Shown: one piece after another, positions 34,521 to 44,393 of the stretch
Position numbering within the stretch: position 1 is the first letter of the stretch
Layout: each line of letters begins with the position of its first letter
From: Hyaloperonospora brassicae
Taxonomy: Eukaryota; Oomycota; Peronosporomycetes; Peronosporales; Peronosporaceae
Length of the DNA: 64,000 nucleotides
Reading direction: 5' to 3'
NCBI GenBank assembly: GCA_947650285.1
Contig: CANTFL010000006.1
Location: 62,001 to 126,000 of the forward strand
Made by a program: the position numbers and the translations under genes
Notes under the pieces: model-generated
Seen by the model: the letters and a program-made list of their open reading frames with translations, nothing else
Told to the model about the DNA's origin: nothing
Databases searched by the model: none

Positions 34521-37500
34521 ATGAGCACTCACGAGACGTCTCCGCGCGCGCAGCTACGTCACTGCCGCTCGATGGACATGGGCGTGGCCCGCAAGATCGA
34601 CACGTCGAACCAAATGGAGGAAGTTAAGTCGCTCATTCGCGCGAGTAATGTCTTCCACGACGACGCCGTGACGAGCGAAGTCGAGTGGTTCTACGGCCCC
34701 TTAGGCCTCCACGACTTTTACTTCCTCGGGCAGTCGCCGCTCGTGATTGCGCAGCACATTCAGAGCCTCATTGCTGCCAAGCTCATGTCCAAGGCGTCGA
34801 ACCGCCCGGACGTCAAGCTCGAGCAAGAGACCGCCCATGGCGCGTTCTTTGCCGTCCTGAGCAACGTCGTGGGCAGTGCCAGTGAGCCCAGTCGTCGTGC
34901 GGCGCGCTACGACGCAGGTATTACAGAGACAGAAGTCCTCGAGCGCCGCCTGGAGAAGCACTACCTCAGTGGCTCGAGCGGCGTCATTGGCGACGGCGTG
35001 CGCGCGGGATACCAGCACCTCGAGAAGGCGGAAGCGACCAAGCGACGCACGTACCGCATGCAGTGCTACCGCTCGAGCGGTGTGCTCGACCCGCTCTCGG
35101 TGCCGTACCACGTGCGCATGTACTTTTTGCAAGAGCCGCAGTTTGCTGACCCTAACGTGAGCGAGCACGAGACGGACATCCACAAAGTCGCAGACAAAGT
35201 CTTCCTCGAGCGCTCAGGGGACCGTCTCAAGCAAGTGTACCAAGAGTGCATCGTGAAAGCCATGGCCCACATGACGCCTGCGTTCCACGCCGAAGTCTGG
35301 ACCGAAGCCGATGGCTCGAAGATGGCGCGGCTCGCCATTGCCTACCGCACTGGCGCCACGCACTCGTACTTTTCCAGTATCGCGGACGTCTACCGCCAGC
35401 ACGGCCTCTTTTCGCAGCGCAAGTACGCCGAGTTCTTTGCCAATGGCATTGTCATCTACACGTTCTACCTCCAGATGCTGGACAACCCGAGTGCTGGCAA
35501 AGGCTCCTTCGAAGACCGACTTGCTGCCGTGGTCAACGACGCGTCGATGCACTTTACGCTTCCGCGCACGTCGCTCACGCCCATGCTCACGGACGGTCTG
35601 CTCACGCCACAGCAGATCGCCTATGCCTACGCGGCCTGGAAGTTCACGTTTCACTTCATGCGCCGCTTGCCCGAGTCGTTTGCCATCGTGAGCAAGTCAT
35701 TGCGCGACCGCGACCCGAGCGCGTTCGCTCGTCTCGATCAGCTGCGCTCGACGATGAAGCTCAACACGTACACTGAGTCGCAGATCCTCGACCATCTCCT
35801 CAGCTCGGCCGACATTGTCAAGCTGTTGTACGCTGAGTTCGAGGCTCTGCATGGACCAACGAAGGACACCGAGTCGCCTCAAGTGGACACGGGCGCCACG
35901 TTGTCGGTGCTGCGCAAGTCGATCGTAGCTGAGCAGGCGCTGCAGATCTTTTCGCTGTTCCACGTCTTCAACAAACACATCCGGAAGACAAACTTCTTTG
36001 CGAATGACAAGGCAGCTCTCAGCTTCCGCCTCGATGGCAAGTTCCTCAGCAAGACCGAGTACCCCGACGAGCCGCACGCCATTATCTACGTGATCGGCTC
36101 GGAGTTTCGTGGCTTCCACGTGCGGTTCCTCGACGTGGCTCGAGGCGGCATCCGCATGATCCGGTCGTCGCACGCTCAGGTGTATCTGAACAACGCCTCG
36201 TCGCTCTTTGACGAGTGCTACGGTCTCGCGTCGACGCAGCATCGCAAGAACAAGGACATCCCGGAAGGTGGCTCGAAAGGCGTTGTGTTGCTCAACCAGG
36301 CTCACCAGGACAAGGCCGACGTTGCGTTTCGCAAGTACATTGATGCCGTGCTCGACCTCATGCTGATGACAGAGCCCGAAGAAGACATTTTGTTCCTCGG
36401 CCCTGACGAAGGTACAGCCCATCTCATGGACTGGGCCAGTTCGCACGCCAAGCAGCGTGGCTACTCGTACTGGAAGGCCATTACGACGGGCAAGTCGGCT
36501 TCACGTGGTGGCATTCCCCACGACGTGTACGGCATGACTACTCACAGCGTGCGCGAGTACGTGGTGGGCATCCAGCGCAAGTTGCAGCTCCAGGCGCCCA
36601 TTACCAAGGTGCAGACTGGTGGTCCCGACGGTGACCTTGGCAGCAACGAAATCATGATGAGTCCACAGGAGGACACCATTGCCATCGTCGATGGCTCCGG
36701 TGTGCTCTACGATCCAAAGGGCATCAACCGCGAGAACCTGTTGAAGCTTGCGGAAGAGCGTAGTCCTGTCTCGGGTTTCGACACGAGCAAGTTGTCGTCG
36801 GACGGCTACCTGGTGCTCGTCTCGCACAACGACATTACGCTCCCGAACGGTGACGTCGTGGAAAACGGCACAGAGTTCCGCAACTTCTTCCACTTGCGGC
36901 CGGACCTGACCGCCGACTTCTTCGTGCCGTGTGGTGGCCGTCCCGCTGCGGTGAACCTGAGCAATGTCGAGCAGTTCATGTATTGTGAAGACGGCCGGAC
37001 GCTTCGCTTCAAGTACATTGTCGAAGGTGCCAACCTCTTCTTCACGCAAGACGCTCGCTCTCGTCTAGAGGACGCCGGCGTGATCCTGTTCAAAGACGCG
37101 TCGGCCAACAAGGGCGGAGTGACCTCATCGTCGCTCGAAGTGTTGGCTGCTCTGTCGATGACGGACGAGGAGTTTGCCGAGCACATGCAAGTTGACGAAG
37201 CTACTGGAAAGCGTCCAGCTTTCTACGCCGACTACGTGAGCGAAGTGCAGAAGCGCATCGAGCTGAATGCGCAGCGTGAGTTCGAGTGCATTTGGCGTGA
37301 GCACGAGCGCACGGGCACGTACTACTCGGTGCTGACCAACCAACTGAGTGAGCGGATCACGGACCTGAGCGCCAAGGTCCAGCACTCTGCGCTGTGGGAT
37401 AACACGACGCTGCGCGAGAAGATCTTCGCAGACGGGTTCCCCGACATTTTGTTGCGCCAGACACCGAAGGAGGAGCTACTGAAGCGGCTGCCCGAGAACT

Positions 37501-37616
37501 ACACGCGTGCGTTCTTCGCGTCGCAGCTCGCGAGCCGATTCATCTACAGCGTCGGTCTCAGCGCCCCTGAGTTTTCGTTCTACGAGTTTATTCAGGAGCT
37601 CGTTGGCGGCAAGTAA
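34521..37616 (+). CDS. NAD-specific glutamate dehydrogenase, large type
   Basis: 1031 residues from this ATG. The enzyme oxidises glutamate to 2-oxoglutarate and ammonia with NAD+. The length and long N-terminal regulatory region match the 115-kDa class (yeast GDH2-like) rather than the 50-kDa enzymes. Visible catalytic features are ARGGIRMIRS near 535, PEGGSKGVVLL with the substrate Lys at 586, LGPDEGTAHLMDWAS (627 on) with G-P-D-E-G, TTGKSASRGGIPHD, and in the NAD domain VEGANLFFTQDAR (834 on) and KDASANKGGVTSSSLEVLAAL. The frame is open further upstream, with an ATG at 34401, but that ATG precedes the promoter element at 34412. Intronless. In oomycetes this enzyme is catabolic. Confidence 0.95.
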   Translation: MSTHETSPRAQLRHCRSMDMGVARKIDTSNQMEEVKSLIRASNVFHDDAVTSEVEWFYGPLGLHDFYFLGQSPLVIAQHIQSLIAAKLMSKASNRPDVKLEQETAHGAFFAVLSNVVGSASEPSRRAARYDAGITETEVLERRLEKHYLSGSSGVIGDGVRAGYQHLEKAEATKRRTYRMQCYRSSGVLDPLSVPYHVRMYFLQEPQFADPNVSEHETDIHKVADKVFLERSGDRLKQVYQECIVKAMAHMTPAFHAEVWTEADGSKMARLAIAYRTGATHSYFSSIADVYRQHGLFSQRKYAEFFANGIVIYTFYLQMLDNPSAGKGSFEDRLAAVVNDASMHFTLPRTSLTPMLTDGLLTPQQIAYAYAAWKFTFHFMRRLPESFAIVSKSLRDRDPSAFARLDQLRSTMKLNTYTESQILDHLLSSADIVKLLYAEFEALHGPTKDTESPQVDTGATLSVLRKSIVAEQALQIFSLFHVFNKHIRKTNFFANDKAALSFRLDGKFLSKTEYPDEPHAIIYVIGSEFRGFHVRFLDVARGGIRMIRSSHAQVYLNNASSLFDECYGLASTQHRKNKDIPEGGSKGVVLLNQAHQDKADVAFRKYIDAVLDLMLMTEPEEDILFLGPDEGTAHLMDWASSHAKQRGYSYWKAITTGKSASRGGIPHDVYGMTTHSVREYVVGIQRKLQLQAPITKVQTGGPDGDLGSNEIMMSPQEDTIAIVDGSGVLYDPKGINRENLLKLAEERSPVSGFDTSKLSSDGYLVLVSHNDITLPNGDVVENGTEFRNFFHLRPDLTADFFVPCGGRPAAVNLSNVEQFMYCEDGRTLRFKYIVEGANLFFTQDARSRLEDAGVILFKDASANKGGVTSSSLEVLAALSMTDEEFAEHMQVDEATGKRPAFYADYVSEVQKRIELNAQREFECIWREHERTGTYYSVLTNQLSERITDLSAKVQHSALWDNTTLREKIFADGFPDILLRQTPKEELLKRLPENYTRAFFASQLASRFIYSVGLSAPEFSFYEFIQELVGGK

Positions 37617-38350
37617 TGGAGCTGCAATGCTGGAGAGCGTAGCCATTCGAGCAGTCGGAAGCGGTGTACTTTGCGTAGATGGGTAAATGAATGAATGGAC
37701 ATCTTGACGAACGAGGCGTCTCACTGTTTGGGCCGTGGCACTGCTGTGCACAACGCTGACGCGGACATTGGGCATGCAGGGCACAGGATGTTGACAGAGC
37801 TGGTACACTGTCTGCTTGACAGAGGATACCCACCGACTCTGTGTTTATGTTTGACAATTTTGTTCTTCGTATACTGTACAATGCACTGTACCAAAAAGTA
37901 GCAATGTCAGTGTCCCGCAGTGACTGACTTGCTGGAGAAATGGCAGATACGTCGCATATAGTCCGCAGACACGCAAATCGTACGCACGTGGGATGGACGA
38001 CCGACGCCTCTTTAAATTGATCATGCGAGACCGACTCGACTGTCGAGCTCGGGGGTCGTGGGCAGTACACAGATTCGTGTGCGATACATGAACCGATACT
38101 TGTATACGATACCTCAATTCTTTCATTCTACGTAAATCAGTGCTTACAGGTCCGTCTTTTGGTCGCGATTTAGTCACGACCAAAAAGAGGGTGGACCGCA
38201 CGAAAAGCCGAGCGTCTCCACTGGATCTCACTATGCAGCAGGTGATCCACTCGTCAGGGGGAGGGGCGACGTCATCCACCACGCGCCTAACCTCATAATT
38301 CATCGCCCACAGTGACTTAACGCGCCCCAGCCGTCCATCGACCCCTCGCC
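37617..38350. other. Intergenic DNA, nothing recognised
   Basis: 3' region of the dehydrogenase and 5' region of the E2 gene. No reading frame with support. Confidence 0.5.
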
Positions 38351-40021
38351 ATGCAGCGCTTCCAGGTGCGTCTCGCAGCCCCTGCGAGCGGCAACTCGCT
38401 ACTGCTCGCGCCCTCTCATCTGCGTCTCGTCGCTCGCTCCGTGCGCGCTCTCGCCCGCGCGCAAAGAGCTTTTTCGCAGTTGAAATACCACCGTACCACC
38501 GTTTACATTGCAATATTTCTGACTTGTGTCCTATTGTTATTGTTCGATTTCGATGCGGTGGAACCATATGCTGCTGACAAACAGACGGCTTTGCGGAAAA
38601 AGAGCGCGTGGCAGCGTGTAGCCATTATCCACTTGCAGTGCGGGCGCCAATGCCTGGCCAGCCAGAAGGCCCTGTCGGCCCGTGCGTTTAGTGCGTTGCC
38701 AGACCACGAAGTCGTGGGACTGCCGGCGCTGTCGCCGACAATGGACGTGGGCACGATCGCCAAGTGGAACAAGCAGGAGGGCGACCTCATCTCGGCGGGC
38801 GACGTGGTGTGCGAAGTCGAGACGGACAAGGCCGTGGTGGACTTTGAAGCTACGGACGACTCGTACTTGGCCAAGATCCTCGTGCAAGCGGGATCGGGGG
38901 AAGTGGCCGTGGGCAGTCCCATCTTTGTCACGGTGATGGAGGAGGACGATGTTGCTGCGTTCCGAGACTTTTCACTGGATGCAGCGCCCGCTGGTGAAGT
39001 AGGGCCAGCGACAATGCCCGTGGAGGCTGCGCCGACGCCACGTGCCACTCCTCCTTCGGACCCGACGCCGGTCACGGCTACGCCAACTGCTGCAGCGGCG
39101 TCAGGCCGTGTGTTTGCCAGTCCATTGGCCAAGAAAATTGCACGGGAGTCGGGCGCTGTGCTGTCGGACATAAATGGCTCGGGCCCTAACGGTCGTATCG
39201 TGAAAGCCGACGTGGAAGCTGCTATGGCTGCCCGTGCTGCTGCGCCGACGGCGGCGACTACTGCCAGCGACGCTACTGCTACTGATGCGGGTACCGCTGC
39301 GCCGACGACTGCCGCGAACTACACGGACTACCCAATCAGTTCCGAAGCCCAGACAATTGCCCAGCAGTTGACGCAGCAGAAGATGGACGTGCCGCACTAC
39401 CATTTGTCGACAAGCCTTACGCTTGACAAGCTTCTGAACGCGCGTGCCCGCTTGAATGCTGGTCGTGGGGAAGACGAGCAGCTGTCGGTCAACGACTTTA
39501 TTGTGCGGGCCGCTTCGCTTGCCATGCGCAAGGTGCCGGATGCCAACTCGAGCTGGAAGGGCTCGTTCATTCGCCAGTACAACGACGTGAACGTCAACTT
39601 GATGGTATCTTCGGCTACGGGTGGTGGTGTTGTGGCCCCTGTGCTGACCCGCGTGAACCGTAAGGGTCTCGACGACATCAGCAAGGAGACGCGGGCAGCT
39701 GTGGCCAAGGCGAATGAAGGCACTTTGGAGCCGGTGGACCTAGCGAACGGAACTTTTACGATCTCTAACGTTGGCCAGTTTGACGTGCAGTCACTGGCAG
39801 GTATTGTCCGTCCCGAGCAGGCGTGCCTGCTTGGCTTGGGCACGATCGAGAAGAAGGTGGTTCCAAATGACGACCCTGACGCTGAGCAAATTTATAAGTA
39901 CGCGCAGGTGATGACTGCGACGCTTGCTTGCGACCACCGCGTCATTGACGGTGCAGTTGGTGCACAGTGGTTGGCTTCGTTCAAGGAGCTGGTGGAGGAT
40001 CCTCTCAAGATGATTCTGTAG
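38351..40021 (+). CDS. Pyruvate dehydrogenase complex E2, dihydrolipoamide acetyltransferase
   Basis: 556 codons as an uninterrupted frame. E2 moves acetyl from the lipoyl arm to CoA in the mitochondrial pyruvate dehydrogenase core. Domains: basic, Ser/Arg-rich targeting sequence (1-45); lipoyl domain (121-200) with lipoylated Lys160 in ETDKAVVDFE; Ala/Pro/Thr linker; E3/E1-binding domain (254-292, FASPLAKKIARESG, GPNGRIVKADVE); second linker; catalytic domain (about 325-556) with DHRVIDG (His529, Asp533) and the usual PLKMIL end. Residues 44-96 do not fit: they are AT-rich, hydrophobic and sit between the targeting sequence and RAFSALPDHEV. They most likely are an in-frame intron of about 38.48-38.64 kb ending at TTGCAG (38633-38638). 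The mature product would then be about 505 residues. Confidence 0.93.
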   Translation: MQRFQVRLAAPASGNSLLLAPSHLRLVARSVRALARAQRAFSQLKYHRTTVYIAIFLTCVLLLLFDFDAVEPYAADKQTALRKKSAWQRVAIIHLQCGRQCLASQKALSARAFSALPDHEVVGLPALSPTMDVGTIAKWNKQEGDLISAGDVVCEVETDKAVVDFEATDDSYLAKILVQAGSGEVAVGSPIFVTVMEEDDVAAFRDFSLDAAPAGEVGPATMPVEAAPTPRATPPSDPTPVTATPTAAAASGRVFASPLAKKIARESGAVLSDINGSGPNGRIVKADVEAAMAARAAAPTAATTASDATATDAGTAAPTTAANYTDYPISSEAQTIAQQLTQQKMDVPHYHLSTSLTLDKLLNARARLNAGRGEDEQLSVNDFIVRAASLAMRKVPDANSSWKGSFIRQYNDVNVNLMVSSATGGGVVAPVLTRVNRKGLDDISKETRAAVAKANEGTLEPVDLANGTFTISNVGQFDVQSLAGIVRPEQACLLGLGTIEKKVVPNDDPDAEQIYKYAQVMTATLACDHRVIDGAVGAQWLASFKELVEDPLKMIL

Positions 40022-40779
40022 GGAACGCAAAAACGGAGTGGCTACAGAAGGGCTATGGACCGAGTAGATGATTAGAGGGAGTTGTTGTCGGTCGCATGGT
40101 GTCGCTGCCGATCTGTGACTGACTTGAAGTATGAGCCTTTGGCGAGTGAGCCTCTTCTCGCTGTTTTGTTACGGGTATTGGCGTTCCGATTGTACCAGAG
40201 CGAAGTGGCCGTTTGCTTTGTCTGAACAAGTCGGATAGATGAGGTGAATAAGAGCTGGTGAGACCCACACATCCGTTGACTGGTACATCGTCGCATTGGG
40301 TTCCGTTGACGCAAGCAGTGGAAACAGAGAAAATGCTGCGGTCCTTTTTGCAGCATTTGATCGTCATACAAGTTGTGTGTCTCTTTGACGTGGTCGGTGA
40401 GATACGAGACGAGTGTCTCCCACCTGCGCCAAACAAAGTGCTGTGTGCTTGTAAAGTGCTCTGTTCCGAATCCTTAGTAAAAAGCTGAACAGGCGTGCAA
40501 GTAATTGATACAAACTCGGAACGAGCAGTGCTATGCTATGAGGCCGCATCGACTACGTGGCTCCGTTCAGAATGTCTTTTTATCGACCATTAGACCCGAG
40601 CAACAACTCAGCAGAAGCAATGTGTGTCAGTTTTCATATTGATGCACTCGCTAACAATGGGCGTCCGTTTCCTCGACTTTAATATCAACCACTTGGTCCA
40701 GTAGCTCTGTGGACTCCTTCCACGACGCACGATGGACACCATCGACGGGCTCCAGCCCAGTTCCTCCGGCGCTTCACAC
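40022..40779. other. Intergenic DNA, nothing recognised
   Basis: Convergent 3' regions of the E2 gene (plus) and the first LPMO gene (minus). Confidence 0.5.
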
Positions 40780-42393
40780 CTACTTTTGGAGCGGAACTTG
40801 CACTTTGCCTCCAGTGTAGTCGCGGCTGATGTCATCGAAGTTCAGCGACGATTCCGAGATCGCAGAAGTGTTTTCGCTTGCAGGGGCTGTCACGTTGGCC
40901 AGTCCAGTGCTCGTTTTGCTAGCAATGCTGTCCACGCCTTCGGGATCATCGCCCGCCATGTCCAGAGAGCCGCAATCTTCTTCTTCGCTGCCAGCAACGT
41001 CCAGCGATCCACAGTCCTCTTCCGTAGCTGGAGCTGTTGGGTCTGCGGCTTCGTTGCCATCGCTACCAGCAATATCAAGCGATCCGCAGTCTTCTTCCTC
41101 ACTGCCAGCAACGCCCACCGGGATCGAGTCCTGCACGACGCTGTCATTGGTACTGAGCGAAGCATTCAGCGTCGGCGGTGAGTTCACCTCCGTCGTTGGC
41201 GTAGCAGGTGTGGCTGGAGGTGTGTCCGGCTGTCCCGAAGTAGTTGCCGTGTTCGCTACAACGACCTCTGAAGTACTTGGCTGACTGTTAGGTCCTTCAA
41301 ACGAATACGACTGACCAGGAGGTGCCGGTGTGGTCGACGGGCCAGCGGAAGGCGTACCATTTGGTGCAACCGGTGCGGTCGACGGGTCAGCGGAAGACCC
41401 GTTCGTAGTCTCCGGAACAGGTGACGAGTTCGTCGGAACGACCTCCGAAGTACTTGGCGAACCATTGGGTCCTCCAAACGAATATGACTGAGCAGGAGAT
41501 GCCGGTGTGGTCGACAGGTCAGCTGGAGGCGTACCGTTTGGCGCAACCGAAGGGGTCGACGGTGCTGTAGACTCGTTCGTAGTCTCTGGAACAGGTGTCG
41601 CAGGTGACGACCCATTTGGTCCCCCAAACGAATACGACGGATCCGGTGTAGCGGTCGCATTGGCCGTTGCGTTTGTCGAAGCAGTTGGCGTCGTCGAGGG
41701 CGGCGAGTTGCCCGTCGAGTTCGTCGGTGGCGTCAACTGGTCCGACTGCTCCGTCGACTCACTCGCGTACGCGTCCGATTGAGTCGGCGAGTTCCCACTG
41801 CCGCCCGCCAGTGCCGCGCAGTTGACGTACACCTGCCACGTTGACGAGTGCAGCGCGAGCCAGTAGAACGTGAACCGACTCGCGCCCGAGCACTTGGCCT
41901 TGTCGTAGGGCATCGTGGCTGGAATTGAAGTAAAGTGCGCAGCGCAGTTGTCGTCCTGGAACACCTGCGTGTCGTCGCACCAGGCTTCGCACGGCCCTTC
42001 GTGGGACGGCGTGAAGCCTTCGGACGCCGAGTGCGACCACTCGATCTCGTCCGGCACGGGCTGCGGCGACTCGTTCGGGTCCGTGAGGCCGCACTCGATC
42101 GTCGCGCCCGGCACGACGACTTGCCCCAAGCTCGTGGCAAAGGCCTTGAGCGACGCGTACTTACTCGCTTTGAACGCGGTCCAGAACGCGGCCGCGTTGT
42201 CGGCAGATGACCCCGTGAACGATCCCGGTAGACCCGACGCAGTGGCTTCGATCGTTGCAACGAACTGCGTCGTGTCGACGTCGTTGGGGAACTTCACGGC
42301 CGGACGGCTGCAGTAGCCATGTGCGTGGACAGCATCAAGCAGAAAAGCTGCAGCGCCCAGCACAAGTGCGTGTCGGGTCGTGGCGAACGTCAT
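40780..42393 (-). CDS. AA17-type lytic polysaccharide monooxygenase with repeat tail
   Basis: 537 residues. AA17 enzymes are secreted copper oxidases of oomycetes that cleave pectin homogalacturonan. A signal peptide (1-24, ending DAVHA) is followed directly by His25 in HGYCSRP, the copper-ligating N-terminus. The second brace His is probably His131 in SHEGPCEAWCDD. Further family marks are FWTAFKAS, IECGL, PYDKAKC and FYWLALHSSTWQVYVNCA (176-193). After residue 200 comes a long Ser/Thr/Pro tail with three copies of a YSF(G/E)GPN-containing repeat, then three EEDCGSLD-(I/V/M)-AG repeats. The start is the first ATG, since the in-frame codons upstream lack one. An Inr-like element is at 42425-42442. 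The gene is the left member of a three-gene cluster of LPMO-like proteins. Confidence 0.85.
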   Translation of the reverse strand: MTFATTRHALVLGAAAFLLDAVHAHGYCSRPAVKFPNDVDTTQFVATIEATASGLPGSFTGSSADNAAAFWTAFKASKYASLKAFATSLGQVVVPGATIECGLTDPNESPQPVPDEIEWSHSASEGFTPSHEGPCEAWCDDTQVFQDDNCAAHFTSIPATMPYDKAKCSGASRFTFYWLALHSSTWQVYVNCAALAGGSGNSPTQSDAYASESTEQSDQLTPPTNSTGNSPPSTTPTASTNATANATATPDPSYSFGGPNGSSPATPVPETTNESTAPSTPSVAPNGTPPADLSTTPASPAQSYSFGGPNGSPSTSEVVPTNSSPVPETTNGSSADPSTAPVAPNGTPSAGPSTTPAPPGQSYSFEGPNSQPSTSEVVVANTATTSGQPDTPPATPATPTTEVNSPPTLNASLSTNDSVVQDSIPVGVAGSEEEDCGSLDIAGSDGNEAADPTAPATEEDCGSLDVAGSEEEDCGSLDMAGDDPEGVDSIASKTSTGLANVTAPASENTSAISESSLNFDDISRDYTGGKVQVPLQK

Positions 42394-42424
42394 GAAGATC
42401 GGGTAGACAGGTGAGGTGGAATTC

Positions 42425-42442
42425 AAAACGAGGAAGATGAGG
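42425..42442 (-). promoter_or_regulatory. Inr/FPR-like element of the LPMO gene
   Basis: On the minus strand CCTCATCTTCCTCGTTTT, 32 bp before the ATG at 42393. It resembles the oomycete core promoter (TCAYTYY followed by a T-rich flank). Confidence 0.45.
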
Positions 42443-43319
42443 AAGGCCTGTGCTCGTGAGCTAGTGAACTTGAGCAGGTGAATCCGGTAATGACGACTGG
42501 CAAAGGCGGCCGAAAGACGCGCGAGTTCAGAGTGCCCTCGGCATCGCCACAGCAGGTGATCGTCTTAGGAGGCACTACTGCCTTCGAAGCAGATTGATCG
42601 CCTGGTCGATCGATAGCATCTGCGGCCGACTGCTTTCCTCGCCAGCAGATTCGCTGCGTCTTTCGAGCAGCTGGTGAAGAGTGATACCGTTGACAATCGA
42701 TGCCCCGAAAGGCTTCTGATTTGACTGACAAGAGGCGGCTGCAGCTGTTTCAAGAGCGGTAAAGCGTCCGGACGACGCGCTGTTGCTATCTTTCTTTCGT
42801 CCGCGCAAGTTGAGCTGTCAGCCAGTCACTTGGTACAGTCATATGGCCGCGCGTCAGGATGGACCGACCAGTGGCACTGGACACAGAGCCGCGTCCGAAT
42901 CCTCGCGCGACTGGACTTTCCAAGTCAGCCGATCTTCTGAAGCTGAACGCACGTGTCGGTCGGTCGGGTCCGTGACGTTAGCGCACGAGCGAGTGTCAGT
43001 ATGGCGTGGACATGGGTGACCACTGTCTCGACTGCAGACTGCTGGGAGTGTATCCTCCTACGATCGACGCCCAGCGGTGTGATGTGGACGTGCGCGTATT
43101 TGCCCACTGCAGGGACAGGAAAAAGCGACAAGCGAATTGTCGCGACTTTATCTCTGTCGGTTTCGTAGAGTGCGTCGTCGGGTGTTGTTCACTTGATCCA
43201 CCAACAGCTTCTGCTGCTGCTGTCGCAACTCGAAAGTTGGGAACCGTTTCGGCTATGAATAGCTGAGAAAAAGCAGAGTTCTGCTTCCGCGTGTGTGCGG
43301 TCGAGGAAGCGGATGTCTC

Positions 43320-43397
<78 letters not shown>

Positions 43398-43571
43398 GGT
43401 TGTTTGCAAGAAGACCAGTGAACGCCGTTTTGCATTGCTCTCTCTCTCTCTCTTTTCTCTTTCTTTCTCGGCGCAAGACGCCTCCGTAGTGGCCATGAGG
43501 TCAACCTGTTCGACAAGTGTCACTTGTGAACGTGCACGCACCGAGCGGCGGCGCTGACCTTAATCTGAACC
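42443..43571. other. Divergent promoter region between two LPMO genes
   Basis: No gene. Contains a GTCT microsatellite (43321-43397) and a CT-rich leader (43437-43470) before the ATG at 43572. Confidence 0.55.
43321..43397. repeat. (GTCT)n microsatellite
   Basis: About 19 tetranucleotide units with one GTCTAT interruption, in the 5' region of the second LPMO-like gene. Confidence 0.92.
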
Positions 43572-44393
43572 ATGAAAACGGTCGTGGCCTCGTCGCTTCT
43601 TGCAGCTACCACTGTGGTGTCGTTCCTTGCGAGTCCCACGTCGGTCAGCGCCCATGGACAGATGACGCGTCCGACGGCACGACCGATTTCTCAAAGCTTT
43701 CGCGCTGACTGCGGTGCGCTCAGTGGGGCAGGAGACCAGGAACTGCAATACGCGCCAGTGGAGCTGCTTCAGAGCCGAGCGCAGGCCGATCGACCCGCCG
43801 GTCCCACGTTTAATATCCTGAACGGCTGCAGAGGAACAGTGTACGAGCTGAATAACACCGTCACGGAGCTAGAGGCTGACACGCCCTTTGACGTCGAGTG
43901 GATCATCCAGGCGCCACATCCTGGCACTATGGTGCTCAGTGTCGTCAGGCCAAGAGTTGACGGCCGTGGCGTCATTACGTACGAGGCGGTGGCAAAGCTG
44001 CTGACCATCGACCCGTTCGCGGTAAGCTCGAGCGAGAAGACTAGCACAGTAGCTATTATCCCCTCGAGCGTCACGGCGTGCGGATCAGCAGGTGACTGTG
44101 CGCTGCAGTTTTACTGGCACTCGGATCTAGCGGGCCAGACGTACCCGACCTGCGGTGACATTGTGGTGACGCGGAGTGGTCAGTCTGCTTCGGAGACTTT
44201 GACCGTCGCTCCAATGGCTCCTGGTAGTGCACCAACTAGTGCAGACTCGAGGGCAGGGGGAGGACTTGAGACGGACGGACCGAAGAGCGGGAACAATGCG
44301 AGCTCGGACGTACCTCTCGAGACGTCACCTACCGCTAAAAAAAGATGCACACGTCGGCAGCAGCAAAGCTCGGCCGAGTCCAGTGCTCTGTAG
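43572..44393 (+). CDS. Secreted LPMO-like protein, family not assigned
   Basis: 273 residues. The signal peptide (1-27) ends SVSA and the mature chain begins with His28 in HGQMTRPTARP, the arrangement required for a histidine-brace copper site. A second His may be His116 (QAPHPGTM), and a C-terminal strand ALQFYWHSD...YPTCGDIVV (177-199) resembles the LQ-x-Y-W...C-x-DI end of several LPMO and chitin-binding families. Six Cys in the domain allow disulfides. It lacks the FWTAF and SHEGP motifs of its two AA17 neighbours, so it belongs to another family. The tail after 210 is Ser/Thr/Gly-rich and ends in KKRCTRRQQQ. The first ATG is used. Activity is inferred from the N-terminal His and position only. 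Confidence 0.65.
   Translation: MKTVVASSLLAATTVVSFLASPTSVSAHGQMTRPTARPISQSFRADCGALSGAGDQELQYAPVELLQSRAQADRPAGPTFNILNGCRGTVYELNNTVTELEADTPFDVEWIIQAPHPGTMVLSVVRPRVDGRGVITYEAVAKLLTIDPFAVSSSEKTSTVAIIPSSVTACGSAGDCALQFYWHSDLAGQTYPTCGDIVVTRSGQSASETLTVAPMAPGSAPTSADSRAGGGLETDGPKSGNNASSDVPLETSPTAKKRCTRRQQQSSAESSAL

Noticed and set aside
43297..43557. Frames of repeated Cys-Leu-Ser/Val residues
   Set aside because: Translation of the GTCT microsatellite.
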